The notes beneath the pieces are model-generated. The model did no database searches, was not told where the DNA came from, and worked only from the letters and a program-made list of their open reading frames with translations. DNA of 64,000 nucleotides. It comes from Lutraria lutraria. Its lineage: Eukaryota; Mollusca; Bivalvia; Venerida; Mactridae. The first letter of the stretch is position 1, and every line of letters begins with the position of its first letter. This document shows positions 1-13,049 of this stretch, one piece after another. A program made the translations under genes and the position numbers. The DNA is taken from contig OZ026834.1 in NCBI GenBank assembly GCA_964023205.1, positions 32,712,756-32,776,755 of the forward strand, written 5' to 3'.

Positions 1-27
1 AACAGAAGAAGAAACAATACACAGACA

Positions 28-3000
28 ATGTCTATCAATATTAATGATACACAAACATTGGCGAAATATTATGAGAAAAATGTGGATGAAAGATGTAAGT
101 TTTATTATGCTTTGATTCAACCGAATTTATGAATTAGATTTATCTATTGTTAGAGATATGTATGTTATTTGATTTTTGAGTTTTACCTGCTACACAATTT
201 AAGAAATGCTGTCACACGTGATATTTTAATTTGCCTATCTCTGTCATCTATATAATGGTAACACAAGATTTCTAGACAGAAAAAACACTTGCTTCCATGA
301 TTGTGTTCTACTCAAATTTGTTTGTGAAACTAGGGCCAGTCTGTTAGCTTTATTCTCAAAATCAGTTTTTGAAATACTTAAATAAGTCTTTAATTTTTCA
401 TTATGTGTGAATGCATATTCAGGTGAATGAATTTAATGTACACATTCATAAGCAGTGTAGCTAATACTCATATTACAGGTAAATTGTACAAATTTAAAAT
501 GGTAAGATTTTTTGCTTTTTAATAATTTTACAGATAGTGAAACAGATTTTGAAGGTCGTGAATCTTTGAATAAGAAGATACGATTTTATATTGGTGATAT
601 CGTACAGTTTAATGTTGATGCCCTTGTATGCCCTGTCCAGACAGATTTGATCTTGGCACCTTACGGAAGTATGTATGATTTGTTTTTGGTTGAGCCAACT
701 TGTCATAGTCCCCACAGTGGTGGTTTGGTAAATGTATGTGCTTCTGACCATACATTTGATCATGCTTGTCTGGGAATTTTCTCTATCATAAGATGGGGAT
801 TTAAAATAAATCTGCACATCTGCCTTGCTTTGGATTCAATCCTGACACCTTTAAAAAGAGTCAAAATATCTAGCAGCTGAATTAACTTGGTGCTAATGCA
901 AATAGATAAAACAGGATTCCAAGACAAAACAAGAACAAAAATCTCACCTTCCCTAAAAAATACCTTCCCCATTGAAAACACACCAAATCAAAACACATCT
1001 GATCAAAACTCCTCACCAAATCAAAACACACCTATTAAAGACATATGAAAATAAATAAAACTCCGCACTATCCTGGTTGGTACTGCCTTGGAATGGTTGA
1101 TGGGAAAGCTATATAAATTATGAGGGTATGATCAAGATTTGTGGGTGCAAACTCACACATACCCCCAGTGAAACAAAAATATGATCATGTAAATAGATAC
1201 CTGTAATAGAGAAAGGAACAAGTAATGACATTTCTATTACAGTCCACAAACAAGTACTACAAAAAGGTGGACCACTCTATCAAGAGAAATGTCAACAAAT
1301 AGCTCATTGTGAGGTTGGGGAATCTTTTGTTACTAAAGGTGAGTTCATGTCTAATGTTTATTCAAGTTACGGTAAATTGTGTGGAGAAATAAACCAATTT
1401 TATTCAATTTCAATGCAGTGAAGCCATCATAAAGTTGTTGTGTTTGTCCTTCCTCAGACAGGCACTTACATTTAATTGTTGCTTATCTATCTATACTGTA
1501 TATTTGATACTGGGTTTTAAGGAAAACAAATAAAGATCATTGTACAAGGTAACATTGAATAAATATTTTCGTAGTTGGCTTTAAGCATTGCAGAGTTATT
1601 TACCTTTGATCAATTTGGTTTTATCAAATGATACTGCAAGAAATTCAGTACCTTCAGTAAAGGCTCTAGTTAACATACATTTGAAAGACAAAATTTCTCA
1701 CAGAATATATGTGCAACCAAATTAAATCCAAAGTTAGACTAAGTGTTCAGTTCTCAAGGTTACTATTTCCAGAAATTGCCTGCTATTTGATGTGTGTATA
1801 TATATACTATTGTTTACAATGCACCATGAACTTAAGTTAAGGCAATGCTAGACCTCTTATGACTTTTTGGAATATAAATATAGTACTATCAGATCTGTCA
1901 ATATAAAATATACTATGTTTATACTTCTTTTCTATTGAAGGATTCAACTTGAATGCTAAATGTAAGTACATTGTACATAATTGACCATACTTTCACTGTG
2001 ATTTTTATAAATATTTAAATTTGAAAATGATTTGGCGTTATAAATATCATCCATAATTATTTCTTATGAATTTCAATAATTTTTTATGCTAATGTATGTA
2101 GCTGTTGTGTAAAAAATCAAAGGTAAAGGGGTCCTTATTTCCAGCTTCTGACTTCAGGTGAGTGAATCACATTCACAGAGAAGGGGATGTTTATTGGAAC
2201 CTCTCATGTCCAGACTTGTCCACACAAGTCTTGATCAAAGGGGAATATGGAATACATTTTGTACTTTTTATTTTGGGACTGTAAGTATACAAAGATTCCG
2301 GTACAAATCATATTGAACAAAAATCAGGCTGACAATTTTTTCCCATTACAATGATCTCCAGATAAAAGGGATCCAGATTGGAGAGGTCTATATGAGAGGT
2401 CTATATGAGAGGGTTCCATGATAGAGGGGTTCATATAGAGATATAGTCTAGATGTGAGGGGTCCAGATTGGAGAGGTCTATATGAGAGGGTTCCATAATA
2501 GAGAGGTTCATATAGAGATATAGTCTAGATGTGATGGGTCCATATTGAAGGGGTCCATATTACAGGTCCAGACATGAATGGTCCAGATTGGAGGTTCGGA
2601 TAAGAGGGTCCGTATTAGAGGTCCATATAAGGTGGGTCCAGATTAGAGGTCCATATTAGAGATATACAGAAAATAGGGGTCAAGATTGAAGGGGTCCATA
2701 GTAGAGGAGTTCAGACAGAAAAGAGGGCCCAGTTTGGAGGGGTCCAGATAAAAGAGTTTGTTCAGTTTTAGCTTTGTTTATTTATCTAATTGATTCAGAT
2801 CTTAATGGCTGCACAAAAAATAGACAAAGCTTCCCTATTTGTTTCAGATGTCATACACTCACCTGGGCTACCACCAAATACAAGATGTGGGTATGAGACC
2901 AAGAAGGAAGTATTGAAGGATTCCTACATATCTTGTCTGGACAATGTTAGCAAAGATGAAGACATACAGAGTGTGGTAAATATTTATGTCTAATCATATA

Positions 3001-6000
3001 CAGTAAAACCTGTGTATGTGGCCACCTCCAAATAAAGGCCATCATGTAAATAATAGACATGCTTTAAAAAAATGTTTTTAATTATTAAGAACAAAATTCC
3101 CTCACAATAAATGCCACCTGTCATTAAAGACCATATTGTCTTTCCCGAGGGTGACCATTGTTCACAGGTTTGACTGTATGTGTACATTATTTCTGATATC
3201 TATTTGACAACTATCTTCAAAGGTTTTTATTTCTGGTCTTAACTTTTATCTCAAAATGAAATTTGTGTGGAATTCTTCTGTGACATGTTAAAAACAGAGT
3301 TGTGACTTATTCCAAAGCTGATATGGCCCTGATTGACACTGATGTAACTATGTAAATTTTTTCAGGCTTTTCCATGTTTGGGCTCTGGTGGAGGAGCCAT
3401 ACAATTAACAGATGCTGTAAATATAGCTGTAACCACAATAAGAGAATGGCTGGAAAATGGAGACAACATAAATCTGGTATTTACAGCAATTTAATATACA
3501 ATTTTGAAAAGATGTATTTTTTCTCCTTATCTGTGATGGTCTGTGTAGTAAATTGGTTGATGAACAGCCAAGTTTTACACATAGCTGTCAGTCAAGGGCC
3601 TATTTAGAGATTTGGAAAGGGTCTCCTATGGTTCAGTGGTTTTGGTCTCAGACTTATTCTAATGGTCTCTAGTCCTTCACAACAGTAAGTTTGAATATCA
3701 CCCAGGATCAAACTTGATTTGTGAGGAAGCTATCCAGCTGACTTAAGCAAGGTCAGGACATGAATTTAGGTCTCAAAGCATGAGAGCTCTGAGAGTATTA
3801 GACTGAACTGGTAAGTTTGATTCAACATTAAGCCACACAATTTTGACACCTAAGAAGTGAACTAGCGATACATTGCCTGTATATGTCTAGGATACATTGT
3901 GTATAATGGCATCTATCTTTTCTTGCCTCTTATAGATTGACTGTATTATACTGGTTATGTATAATGATGTTCAACAGACTGAATACATGAAGCAGCTCAC
4001 CAGGATGTTTCCATACGGAAAAGGTTTGTTTGTTGTTTAAACCTTGTCCCATTAAGAAGTACACAATACATACCCTAAAAAATGCCCCATGCTCTACCTT
4101 ATACCTCCCCCATCCTCTATTAGAAAAAACAAGTCATTACACACCATGATTATAGTTATATAATTGTAATAAATGCCCATTACCTAACATCTCCACCCTT
4201 TATCTGAAAATTAAGAGTCATAACTGACCATGACTATGGTAATAGTCCTAGTAAAAAATATTCAAACATTTAGGTGCCAACTTAAAAAGTCTGTAGTGCA
4301 ATACCTATGTCATAATGTGGTGTGTCTATTATTTTATTATGAAATATTCTATCAACATATATCCATCAAGCAATACTCATGCTGTAGCACATAGCATCTG
4401 TTGTTCATATGTATACTTAAGGTGCTTATATGTAACTTATCTATAGGTGGCACTCATATTGGACAGAATCCATTCATGATTTTGAAAGAAAACCAGCATT
4501 TCATGGAATATTCCAGAATATTGATAAATTTCAACAAGTATTACATAAAGACACTTGCATGTACATGTAAATAAGTAATAATACTGAAAAAATATAGGTT
4601 GTACCATATAAATTTTGTCAAGAGTAATGTATTTTTTTTTAATGTGTATATGCATAATATTTTTGTGCCAACCCCTATGATTTGACTGTAATAAGCAATT
4701 ACAGTAAGTTCATGCTTTTGTATGTTGTTGTTCCTACTTAATGTACAGGGTTTGTTTCTTTTCTTGCAGACTTAGCAGGAATAGATTTAGAAAGTCTTGG
4801 ATCAATATCACTGAGTGAGTTGAATAAGCTACAACCTAAGGAAGCTGTGACTACAAGTATATTATGCTTTCATCATAAGAAACAGGCACAACGGGAAGTC
4901 AACAGACATTTCCACACCCTTGTGAATACTATTCATAAAAAGACTGCTGCACAAAATGAGCCTGTGGAACGGTATAATACATGTGCTACTTTCAAAGTTT
5001 TTGCTGATCATCGTCATCACGGTATTATTTTATACCAAGGACTGAAGAGCCATACGGTGGAAGTGAAAGTCATTTGTTACAGTCCCAATGTCAATGATAT
5101 GTGTAATTCTTTATGTGAGCGAATCCAAAAAATCATTAAAAAATATCTTTCTGAACATCTGGATAATTGTTCCTCATTCAAAACATTCCTAAGATGTGAA
5201 AACTCTAATTTTGGAGATAAGAAAAACTATATTTCAACCAAGGAATTAAAGGAATGTCTACTAAAGAACACTACATACCCATGCAAACATAGGACAACCG
5301 GCGTTCATCTTGTTTATCCTGATAAATTGCTGAAATATTGGACATTTTCTGTTGAGGTAAATTTTCTCCCTGTTATTAGTATGGCAGTATTGTAGTCAAA
5401 GTATGTTTAAACCAACATTCTATCAGTCATAGAGTGTTTGATTCATTCTCTCAAAAGAATGATTCTATATTGTAGGTAATTTTGATAGATTATCATATTG
5501 AATTTATTTGGAACCTAGAATTGGTATCATATAAAAATATAGATAACGCAGTCTATTAAATTATTCATAAGAATGGAAGTAAAAAAAATCCCAAATAGCG
5601 GGGGAATGATTCATAAGTAGACATTCACATCATTCTGTACACCTTTTTCTTTGCATTTTAGAATACAGAAAATTTACCTTGTCAACGTCAACCAGTTGAG
5701 AATGATGAGACAGCAAACCCTATTGGGCAGACTGGTATCCAACATTCTTGGAATTCTCTTAGACCTGATTCCATGACTGGTTCTATGCCAATTGATAAAC
5801 CTTGTGAAATGCTTCACCAAGCTGGAAATGCAGAAGCACCACAATGTTATGAGCCACTTTCAACAACACTATTTTCTGATGATCCAAATACGTCCTTGAC
5901 TCAGTTGAAACAAACTAGCATTTCATCTAATATCCGTAGAGAACACAGTACTGCTCACAAGTCACAAAAGTCATCAAAAGGTTCAGAGAGGAGGTCAACT

Positions 6001-6600
6001 GACAGTAAGCGAAAAGATCTTTCAGAGGTCAGAGGTCAGCAAAATGACTTTTCTGATGTTGGAAGTAACAGAAAAGAAATACAGGAAACAGATGTTTACA
6101 GTTTACAGAGACAACAGTCATCATCACTTCCTTCAGATCAGAAACCTCACACTAACCTGAGACAAACTAACTCTTGTCCACCAGTCTATGGATGTGCCTC
6201 CACCAATCAGAGAACAGGACGACACGATGATTGTGTACATGTCACGTACAATATGTCACAACCAGATTTTTACTCTACTGAAGCATGTGGGGAAACCAAT
6301 GTTGGTTGTGTATCAGATGTTAACACGTTCTACACAAGAAGTACAGAAGAATTGAATGATAAAACATTATTGAAGATTGCCAGACTCATAGGTAACAAAG
6401 AAGATCAACTTGGTATTGAACTTGATCTACCTTATCCTAGTATTCAAAGGATAAAGGCCGAACATTCTGGTGATGCAGTAATGCAAGCATTTCATATTTT
6501 ACGAGCTTGGAAAATTCAGCAACATGGAAATGCCAGCATGGAAACGCTAAGGAAAGCAATGACAGAATGTGGAATTGATACCTTTCACCTCAAAGAATAA
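28..6600 (+). CDS. Macro domain + Death-like domain protein, 8 exons, 716 aa
   Basis: Exons at 28-94, 534-668, 1243-1338, 2848-2975, 3366-3476, 3936-4023, 4770-5356 and 5662-6600 (TAA). Every junction has AG/GT borders and matching phase, and the total is 2151 nt. Residues about 38-205 form a macro domain (ADP-ribose-binding fold): GDIVQFNVDALVCP, then QVLQKGGPLYQEKC, then the intact phosphate loop AFPCLGSGGGAIQ. The usual NAAN after VDA is replaced by CPVQ, so ADP-ribose binding or hydrolysis may be altered. Residues 209-405 (exon 7) are Cys/His/Lys-rich and I do not recognise them. Residues about 440-630 are Ser/Gln-rich and look disordered. Residues about 634-716 read as a Death-domain fold (LLKIARLIG, then a helix with HILRAWK, then LRKAMTECGI). 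No PARP catalytic domain is seen. The frame is open to the window edge upstream of ATG 28, so a more 5' start is possible. Inference: an ADP-ribose-linked signalling or immune adaptor. Domain calls are firm for macro and fairly firm for Death. Confidence 0.85.
2345..2765. repeat. Degenerate minisatellite in intron 3 of the macro-Death gene
   Basis: Short units built on 'ggtccatattagagg' and 'gaggtctatatgagagg' run for about 400 bp. A larger block of about 83 bp, holding 'catatagagatatagtctag', occurs twice near 2395-2540. Units vary in length and spelling, which suggests an old array decaying by indels. It lies wholly inside the intron between the exons ending at 1338 and starting at 2848. 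Confidence 0.8.
3001..3176. mobile_element. MITE, CAGT...ACTG ends, family B copy 1
   Basis: A 176-bp element whose ends are inverted: it starts cagtaaaacctgtg and finishes cacaggtttgactg. It is flanked on both sides by TA, as for Tc1/mariner-type insertion. It has no coding capacity and sits in intron 4 of the macro-Death gene. A second copy of the same family is at 61667-61825. Confidence 0.8.
3625..3845 (+). mobile_element. Degraded tRNA-derived SINE in intron 5 of the macro-Death gene
   Basis: An A-box-like 'tggttcagtggttttgg' is followed by a decayed B-box region ('agtttgaatatcaccc'), then the module 'gaggaagctatccagctgac', and an end close to 'acattaagccacac'. A similar module order is seen at 42708-42915. 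No target-site duplication is clear. Confidence 0.55.
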
Positions 6601-8261
6601 GAAGATTGTATTATACATTATATATGTCACATCATCATTGCAGTAGAAGTATATTTAAGCCATTACATAATCCCAAATATAACAAATACCATTACATATG
6701 TCAAACATTGATGTGTTTGTTCACTTTGTTGTCCATTCACCTATATACTAATACTGCCCAAGTTATTCTTTAGTGTTAATATTTAATTACTATTTGTACC
6801 TTTATTGTATGACTAAATTACAATGCGTACTGTCTCACTTTATGTCATAACGATGATTATGCAAATATTGCAATTCTGATGTAAATAGAATCCTTGTAAC
6901 CTGTGTATGTTAGTAAAAACATGTATATAATGCACTTGTATCACTGAGTTGTTCGTTTAAAGAATACACTATTAACCATGAGTTGTTTCTTTTTGTATTC
7001 TACATTTTGTTCAGGAGGATTTTATTATATCTGTCTGATTATTGGCGTTAATTGATAAACATGGGTGTCCTGATGGAGTTTGAGTCGACCTCTGTCCATA
7101 TATGATATTGAAATAATAATGGAAAAAGTCAAGTAATATTTGAATAATCAACAAGGGACCGTTAATTAAACACCTATAGTACCGTCCATCACAAGCCTCT
7201 GGTAATGAGATTCAAGTATTTTCATCAATATGAATTATTCTTGCATTGCATGAGGTACTTTTAAAACATGGACTGTAGATTGCATGTCCATGAATTTGTT
7301 GCAGAGACCAAATTGTAAAATCTGCAAGATTTTCGATCAAAGAAGCGTTTGGTGCCATTGATTGATGTTTCTTCTGTTGTAGTTTCTCCAATGATTGTTA
7401 ACATGTCCGGTTCCCGGTTCGAGTACCCTTACGAGGCACATAAAATATTTCCTTAATGACTAATTGCCAAAAGATGAAGAATAACTTCTCCGCTGTGTAT
7501 AGAGGTATATTTCAGTGCTGGTTTGTAAGCCCTGCGCACTGACAAGGTAACCGAAACACGAAACATAACTGAAATAACGAACTCCAATTCAAACAAACAC
7601 TTATTTTACTAGTATCAGACTTTGGTTGGTTTATAATTGCTTTTCCCATCTTTATTTGTCATACAGAGTAACAGGGAACCATTCATCAGACAAGTTATAA
7701 GTTAATACATGTATTTAATAGAATCAAAGATCCGAGTCGAAACGATACACAATCTCATATCGATTTTCATAATTACAAATTGCTTAGTCAATACAAGGCT
7801 GAAGTGATTCTGACAAACCAACAATAAACATCGTACGTGTATTCCAAATGATCAGCCGTTCGTGAGAGTCAAAGTAAAAGCTAAAATATTTATTGACATA
7901 AACATAAAATATGTTTACATAATGTATTTGTTGTCAAATGAAGGATTAAATTGAGCAAATTGGCGGTAACAAATATTATACAATTTGAAAAACATGTACA
8001 TAATTATACACCTAAGATAAATACATACCAAAATACGGTTTAATTAGCACTAAAGCACTTAAAACAAAGATTAATTGATAAATCGAGCGATTTTTAATTC
8101 GAAATGATAAAGTGACACGACAATAACGCACGCAATAAATAAAGATGCATCGGAAATGGAACATGAATTGTATTACTGGACGACAAAATGATAAAACATA
8201 TTCAATCGTTTAATGGAAATGATAACGTGAAGACATGTACTTCTTGTAGTTTAGATATAAC
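6601..8261. other. Intergenic / 3' UTR interval between convergent genes
   Basis: AT-rich sequence holding the 3' UTR of the macro-Death gene (no canonical AATAAA seen near its end) and, on the minus strand, the 3' UTR of the 8262-8789 gene. A minus-strand AATAAA (plus 'tttatt' near 7889) is a plausible polyadenylation signal for the latter. No further gene was recognised. Confidence 0.5.
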
Positions 8262-8789
8262 TCAGATTTCGTCTACATTTGCTAGTCCATGTTCAATTTC
8301 ATTGTTATAGGCGTAGTTTCTTTCTTCAAAACCATAGTATTGATTATTTGAATATGCACTTCTGTTGTAATTTCCACCACTGTTCCGTGAATAACTAGAT
8401 GTGTTCTGAGATTCTTTCAAAGCGTTCGTCCGTCCGTACGGATCTAAAATGGGTTCCCAATTCCCACCCACAGGACCAGACGCGTTTGATCGAAAAGAAG
8501 AAACTGAATCGTTCACATTTGTACTAGATCCGATTGAAGTCGTCTGGTTGCGTCGATAGCGAACCTTTCCACTTTGATACGAGTCTGTAGGCATTGTACC
8601 AATGTCGGCCATTTTAGGTCGTTCTTTAAAATGATGCTGGCCGGACCGCGTGTTCGCGAACGAAACCCTTTGTTGCGTCACTTCCGTATTTGAAACTTGT
8701 GGAGATTCTAATACCACTCTAGGTTTTCCTTTACGCGTTCCAAACATGTTTGGCCGATCACTAGAATTCTTGCTTGAATCATTTCCCAT
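8262..8789 (-). CDS. Predicted N-myristoylated low-complexity protein, 175 aa, single exon
   Basis: An uninterrupted frame beginning MGNDSSKNSS, which fits an N-myristoylation signal (Gly2, Ser6, Lys7), and ending in an acidic ANVDEI. A basic stretch (TRKGKPR) follows, then Ser/Asn/Gly/Tyr-rich sequence with no hydrophobic core, membrane segment or cysteines. This is typical of a disordered membrane-tethered or adaptor protein. I do not recognise the family. The frame is much more GC-balanced than its AT-rich flanks, and a minus-strand AATAAA lies downstream, both supporting a real gene. Upstream non-coding exons cannot be excluded. What it does is unknown. Confidence 0.6.
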   Translation of the reverse strand: MGNDSSKNSSDRPNMFGTRKGKPRVVLESPQVSNTEVTQQRVSFANTRSGQHHFKERPKMADIGTMPTDSYQSGKVRYRRNQTTSIGSSTNVNDSVSSFRSNASGPVGGNWEPILDPYGRTNALKESQNTSSYSRNSGGNYNRSAYSNNQYYGFEERNYAYNNEIEHGLANVDEI

Positions 8790-9620
8790 AGAACACAGAC
8801 GGACAAACCGCCATACAATAGGTAATGCTCAAAGTCCCTTTTACTGTCCCTCGTCGTACCACGGTCTATATGTTAAGATTTTCGTATCACTGACAAATTG
8901 TGACTGAAACAAACGAAGAAGAAATAATGAAAAAATATGAAAACAAAACTGTACGTCGATTCCCTTTTTCACCTTCCCTTTAATGTCGATGAAATAAAAA
9001 CGTAAGATAGTTCTAACTAGTCATGATATTCATATCACTGCATTTATAAACGATCTGTTTAAATGTGGGATTTTACATTTGATAAAGTTTCAAGTGTTCT
9101 TGCACTTAAAGGAATTATAATAACTGCAATAGCAAAAAAATTGTATATTCTTTACATTGACTGGTGTGTAATTACGTTTCTCAGTATGTCAAAATAATGT
9201 ATAGTTTGCCTCTACTTGTATTAATAAGGATACAGCTAATTGTTCGTTCATTTGAACTTTACAGCACTTATTCAAAAACTAATTAAGAAATCATTGATGT
9301 TAATTCTGAACTTTGGTTTGTCAAACGTTACAAAAAAGTACTTCTAATTACAGGCTTAAAATTTATTAATCGAGTCCTGCAAAACTATTCATGCCAAGTA
9401 AATGAAAAATATGCCCATTGGAATACGGTAAAACTTGGTTGAACGACCATGTATGGATTAGGGTAACCATATGTAAACAACGGCCTCTATCGTGTCGTGC
9501 AAATTTATTACTAAAATGGACTTGTGCGTAACTGTCACAATTTTTACTTTCTGTTATGGACATTGTTTACAGGTTTGTTTACAGGTTTGACCGTATCATA
9601 ATACAAACAAGAGACAAAAC

Positions 9621-9803
9621 CAGTACAATCTCTTCAAAGCAACACCCTTTGGGAGTAGCAAAATTATTTTCTAGTTCAGTGACAGGTTGTTCCTCTAGAG
9701 ATATTAAATTAATAGTTAGATACATAGTGCAGTGGGTAAAATAATATTGTTGTTGAAGGGAGGTTGTTGCTCAAGAGAAGGTCGCTCTGGAGAGGTTGTA
9801 CTG
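9621..9803. mobile_element. MITE, CAGT...ACTG ends, family A copy 1 (degraded)
   Basis: It starts cagtacaatctcttc and ends gagaggttgtactg. Internal sequence such as 'aggttgttgctc' and 'gtcgctctggagagg' matches the element at 43707-43882. A TA follows the right end; the left TA has mutated. No coding capacity. Confidence 0.7.
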
Positions 9804-12449
9804 TAGATGCACATAGTTGGTCACGTAATATTATCATTACTAAGTTAATAAACAGTACATCAATATAGCGGACAAGTGAACGTTGAGCTTATTGTCCCGT
9901 GACACAGATTCGATCATTTTGTACGAAGTGAATATTTTGTCCTAGTCTAGTTCATTCTAACTGTTTCGTACAGTGCGTGTAGTGTTAAGTTATATTTTGA
10001 TAAAATTCGAGCCAATTATAATTTAAAATCTACCGGTTATTTCAAAATAGTAACACTTATTAATGCATATGAAGTTAATCAGTACAACCATCAGCGTATC
10101 ACTGGATATCAAACTCATTACAAGCGGTTAAAAATAAAAAAAGTCCAATTAAGGCATTGTTAGATAGCATAATAATCTTATTCCCAAAAGACTAAAAACC
10201 CACAAGCCTTCGATACAACTATGCATATAATAAGATGAACGAACAGAAATAATTATACAATATATACGTGTATACATAATATACATTGTATTATGTAGTT
10301 GTTCAAGCATTACAAGGTTCATATTCATTCAAAATATATAGTAGGAATACAAACAAGAGTAATTCATAATTACACAATATAAACTAGCGAACGTTTTCAA
10401 AGACCAAAAAACATCTATCGCTTGGAGAAGATCCATAATTTCAGACTAAGCTAAGACTTAAACATATTGCTTCTTGGGTAAGCACTCACTCAACAGAAAA
10501 TAAATGCCCAAGACAATTAATCGGACAAAACACTTGTTTATCACAATTATAACAAATGTTATCTTTGCTATGAATTCGAAACGTCTATGAAACAGGCCCA
10601 GATACTAACAGCAGTGCCCTTGCATGAGAATTACACTATTCACATACCCACGAAGAAAGGGGTCAGAAAATTACTTCATTATGTTATTCTAAGAAAATTC
10701 CTATAAAAATACAAACAAAATCTTACCATATGTAGTAATTTAAGATGTTTTATATTTCGAATCCATATACAATGTATGTTTATATTCTCAATACAATAAT
10801 TTTTATTCATATAGTCCTTGTAAGAAATACAACTGTAGTCCAGCGTTAGGTAACATAACGAAACAAATACGGGCTTTTTAATCACAAAAGTATTTCGAAA
10901 ATCCTTTCACGATTGGCGATGATATACATCATTATAAACTTCGTAAACCTGAAATATGTGATGTATTTATTGATATAAATCATATCGATTGATTGCTGAC
11001 TATAAAAGACTATCGATCTATATTTTCTATTCAGAATTGCGAATTGATATTTAAGGTGTTTATGCTGATTTGAAAAGATCTGTTCAATGTTATATAGCCA
11101 ACTATTTGATAAACTCTGCACTGTATTTATTCGGTTCGACATACATCAATAAATTAGTCTATATAAAGTATAGTACATATAAACAAAATGCAACGGTAAA
11201 GTACATTACATTTTAATAGCGACATTTTATACGATCGGGTTTCAGAACAAGGAGTTGTTCTAAAGATTCACAAATAAACATTGTATTAATCACTTTTGTC
11301 GTATGTTTGTATGTTTTCTTGATTATTCTCAATTACTGCACTACTTTTTGCTACATCCGAAAAATAAATACTGCACCAACTTCGAATTTCATTCATAAAC
11401 GCATAAGCAGACATACCACTTCAGTAATATACTAAGGTAACCATGATTTCATTCATGAATATAAAAATGTATATTCCCTAATGCCTGACATGGGATACGT
11501 ATAAGACTCGTACGGAGTCGGCCTAATCATGCATACATCCCAAACTTGTATTAACTACGGTATCTAAGTTCCTCTGTCTGTGATGATCATGTGACGTCTG
11601 CTTCAACATGAATACAGCGAGTACTGGTTGCCATGCTCCCAAGTTCTCGTCAATCAAATTGGGAATATGCGAGGGTGGGCAGTCCACTGGGTCAAGTTTG
11701 ATTACCAGCTTCAGCCCATACATCTAAGACACCTTGATCAGAGATGTATTTACAACAGAGTGTCTCTCGTGTACAAAATGACACAAACTATTGTTGCAAT
11801 TATTGTTGATGATCTTGTATGCCCACCAACTCGTCAGGCACGACTCAGTCATCGCTGGTCCTAGGGATTAATATCAGCAATAACATACTACTGGAAATTA
11901 ACTTCCTTCTTGTCGACTGTCATTCGCTGCAATAGTTCTGCCTTCTCCATTATTGAATTATTCCATGAAGCTTTCTGTAGCATTGAAATTACCGTACGTC
12001 GTTGTTTTTCTTGGCATCTAATTTTCACTATGTTTGTGAGTAAAATTTAATATAAAGACTTCGCGAAATTTAGATCGCCAACATTAGACTTTTGATTCAA
12101 ATCGGGATATTTCCACGCGCGAAAAGAAACCAAAGTACGATTTAATTAATAATAATAACCTAAATGTCTTTCAACCAAACCTTTCAACTATGTTTATTCT
12201 GCAAACTCTCCTGGTTTTGACGCGCCATGTCATGTCATTGCAATTCAGATTACTTCTCTTTGTTGATGCAGTATTGATTTCATCATAACATCAAAACATT
12301 ATAATTATTTCATTGTTAATTTATATATATAAATATACTGTGATAAGCATGTTTAATTTTTTATTATCATTCTTAATTTATAATCAGCATTATCATATTT
12401 ATTTATGGCAAATAGGATAATTTTTACTCATTCGAAGTATTATTTTTCA

Positions 12450-12805
12450 TTTTTATCAAATTTTTACATGTTTGTCTACAATGTTCTATTTATCTTACTA
12501 TAATAGCTATTTAACTGTGATAAGTAATTTTATTTATTTAATATATACCTGTTCATATAATTTATCCCCAAATGTGATATTTTCCTATGTCATACAACAC
12601 TATATATCAAAGACCACAATGGAAATAAGGGTTCCTCTGAACCCTTTCTTGTGTTATAATCCTTGACATTTAATGTTGATTTTACATGGCTGTTTTTATT
12701 AATTCATGCGTACACATGTATCAATTTACTGTTTTTGTATGTTTTAATGTTATTATTGCTATGTAAATGTTCATTTTATGTCGAAATAAATCTATCTATC
12801 TAATG
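12450..12805 (+). mobile_element. Probable non-LTR retrotransposon 3' end
   Basis: An AT-rich stretch ends with 'gtcgaaataaatctatctat', that is, a polyadenylation-like AATAAA followed by a short tandem-repeat tail, a pattern typical of non-LTR element 3' ends. No reverse transcriptase frame is preserved here, so the call is tentative. Confidence 0.35.
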
Positions 12806-13049
12806 CCCCGCGATGGGGGGGGGGGGGGATAGTTGACCCCGACACTGCTGGTTATCATTATGCTACAATTCTCTGAAAAAACTTTCCCTCGTTGTTTTGA
12901 TTTGATGAACAACTTGCTTCAGACTAAAATAAATTCCACCGACATGTTTGCATCTTTTCGTCAAATAAAATCCTGCACAATAGATAAATGAATAAACAAA
13001 CTTACGTTACGTTTTCAAGAGCAATCTCAAAATTGCGGGAAATGCCAGG

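Noticed and set aside
10679..11142. Minus-strand open frames of 68 and 86 codons
   Set aside because: AT-rich, low-complexity translations (Ile/Asn/Tyr/Lys), no domain, no splice context; expected by chance.
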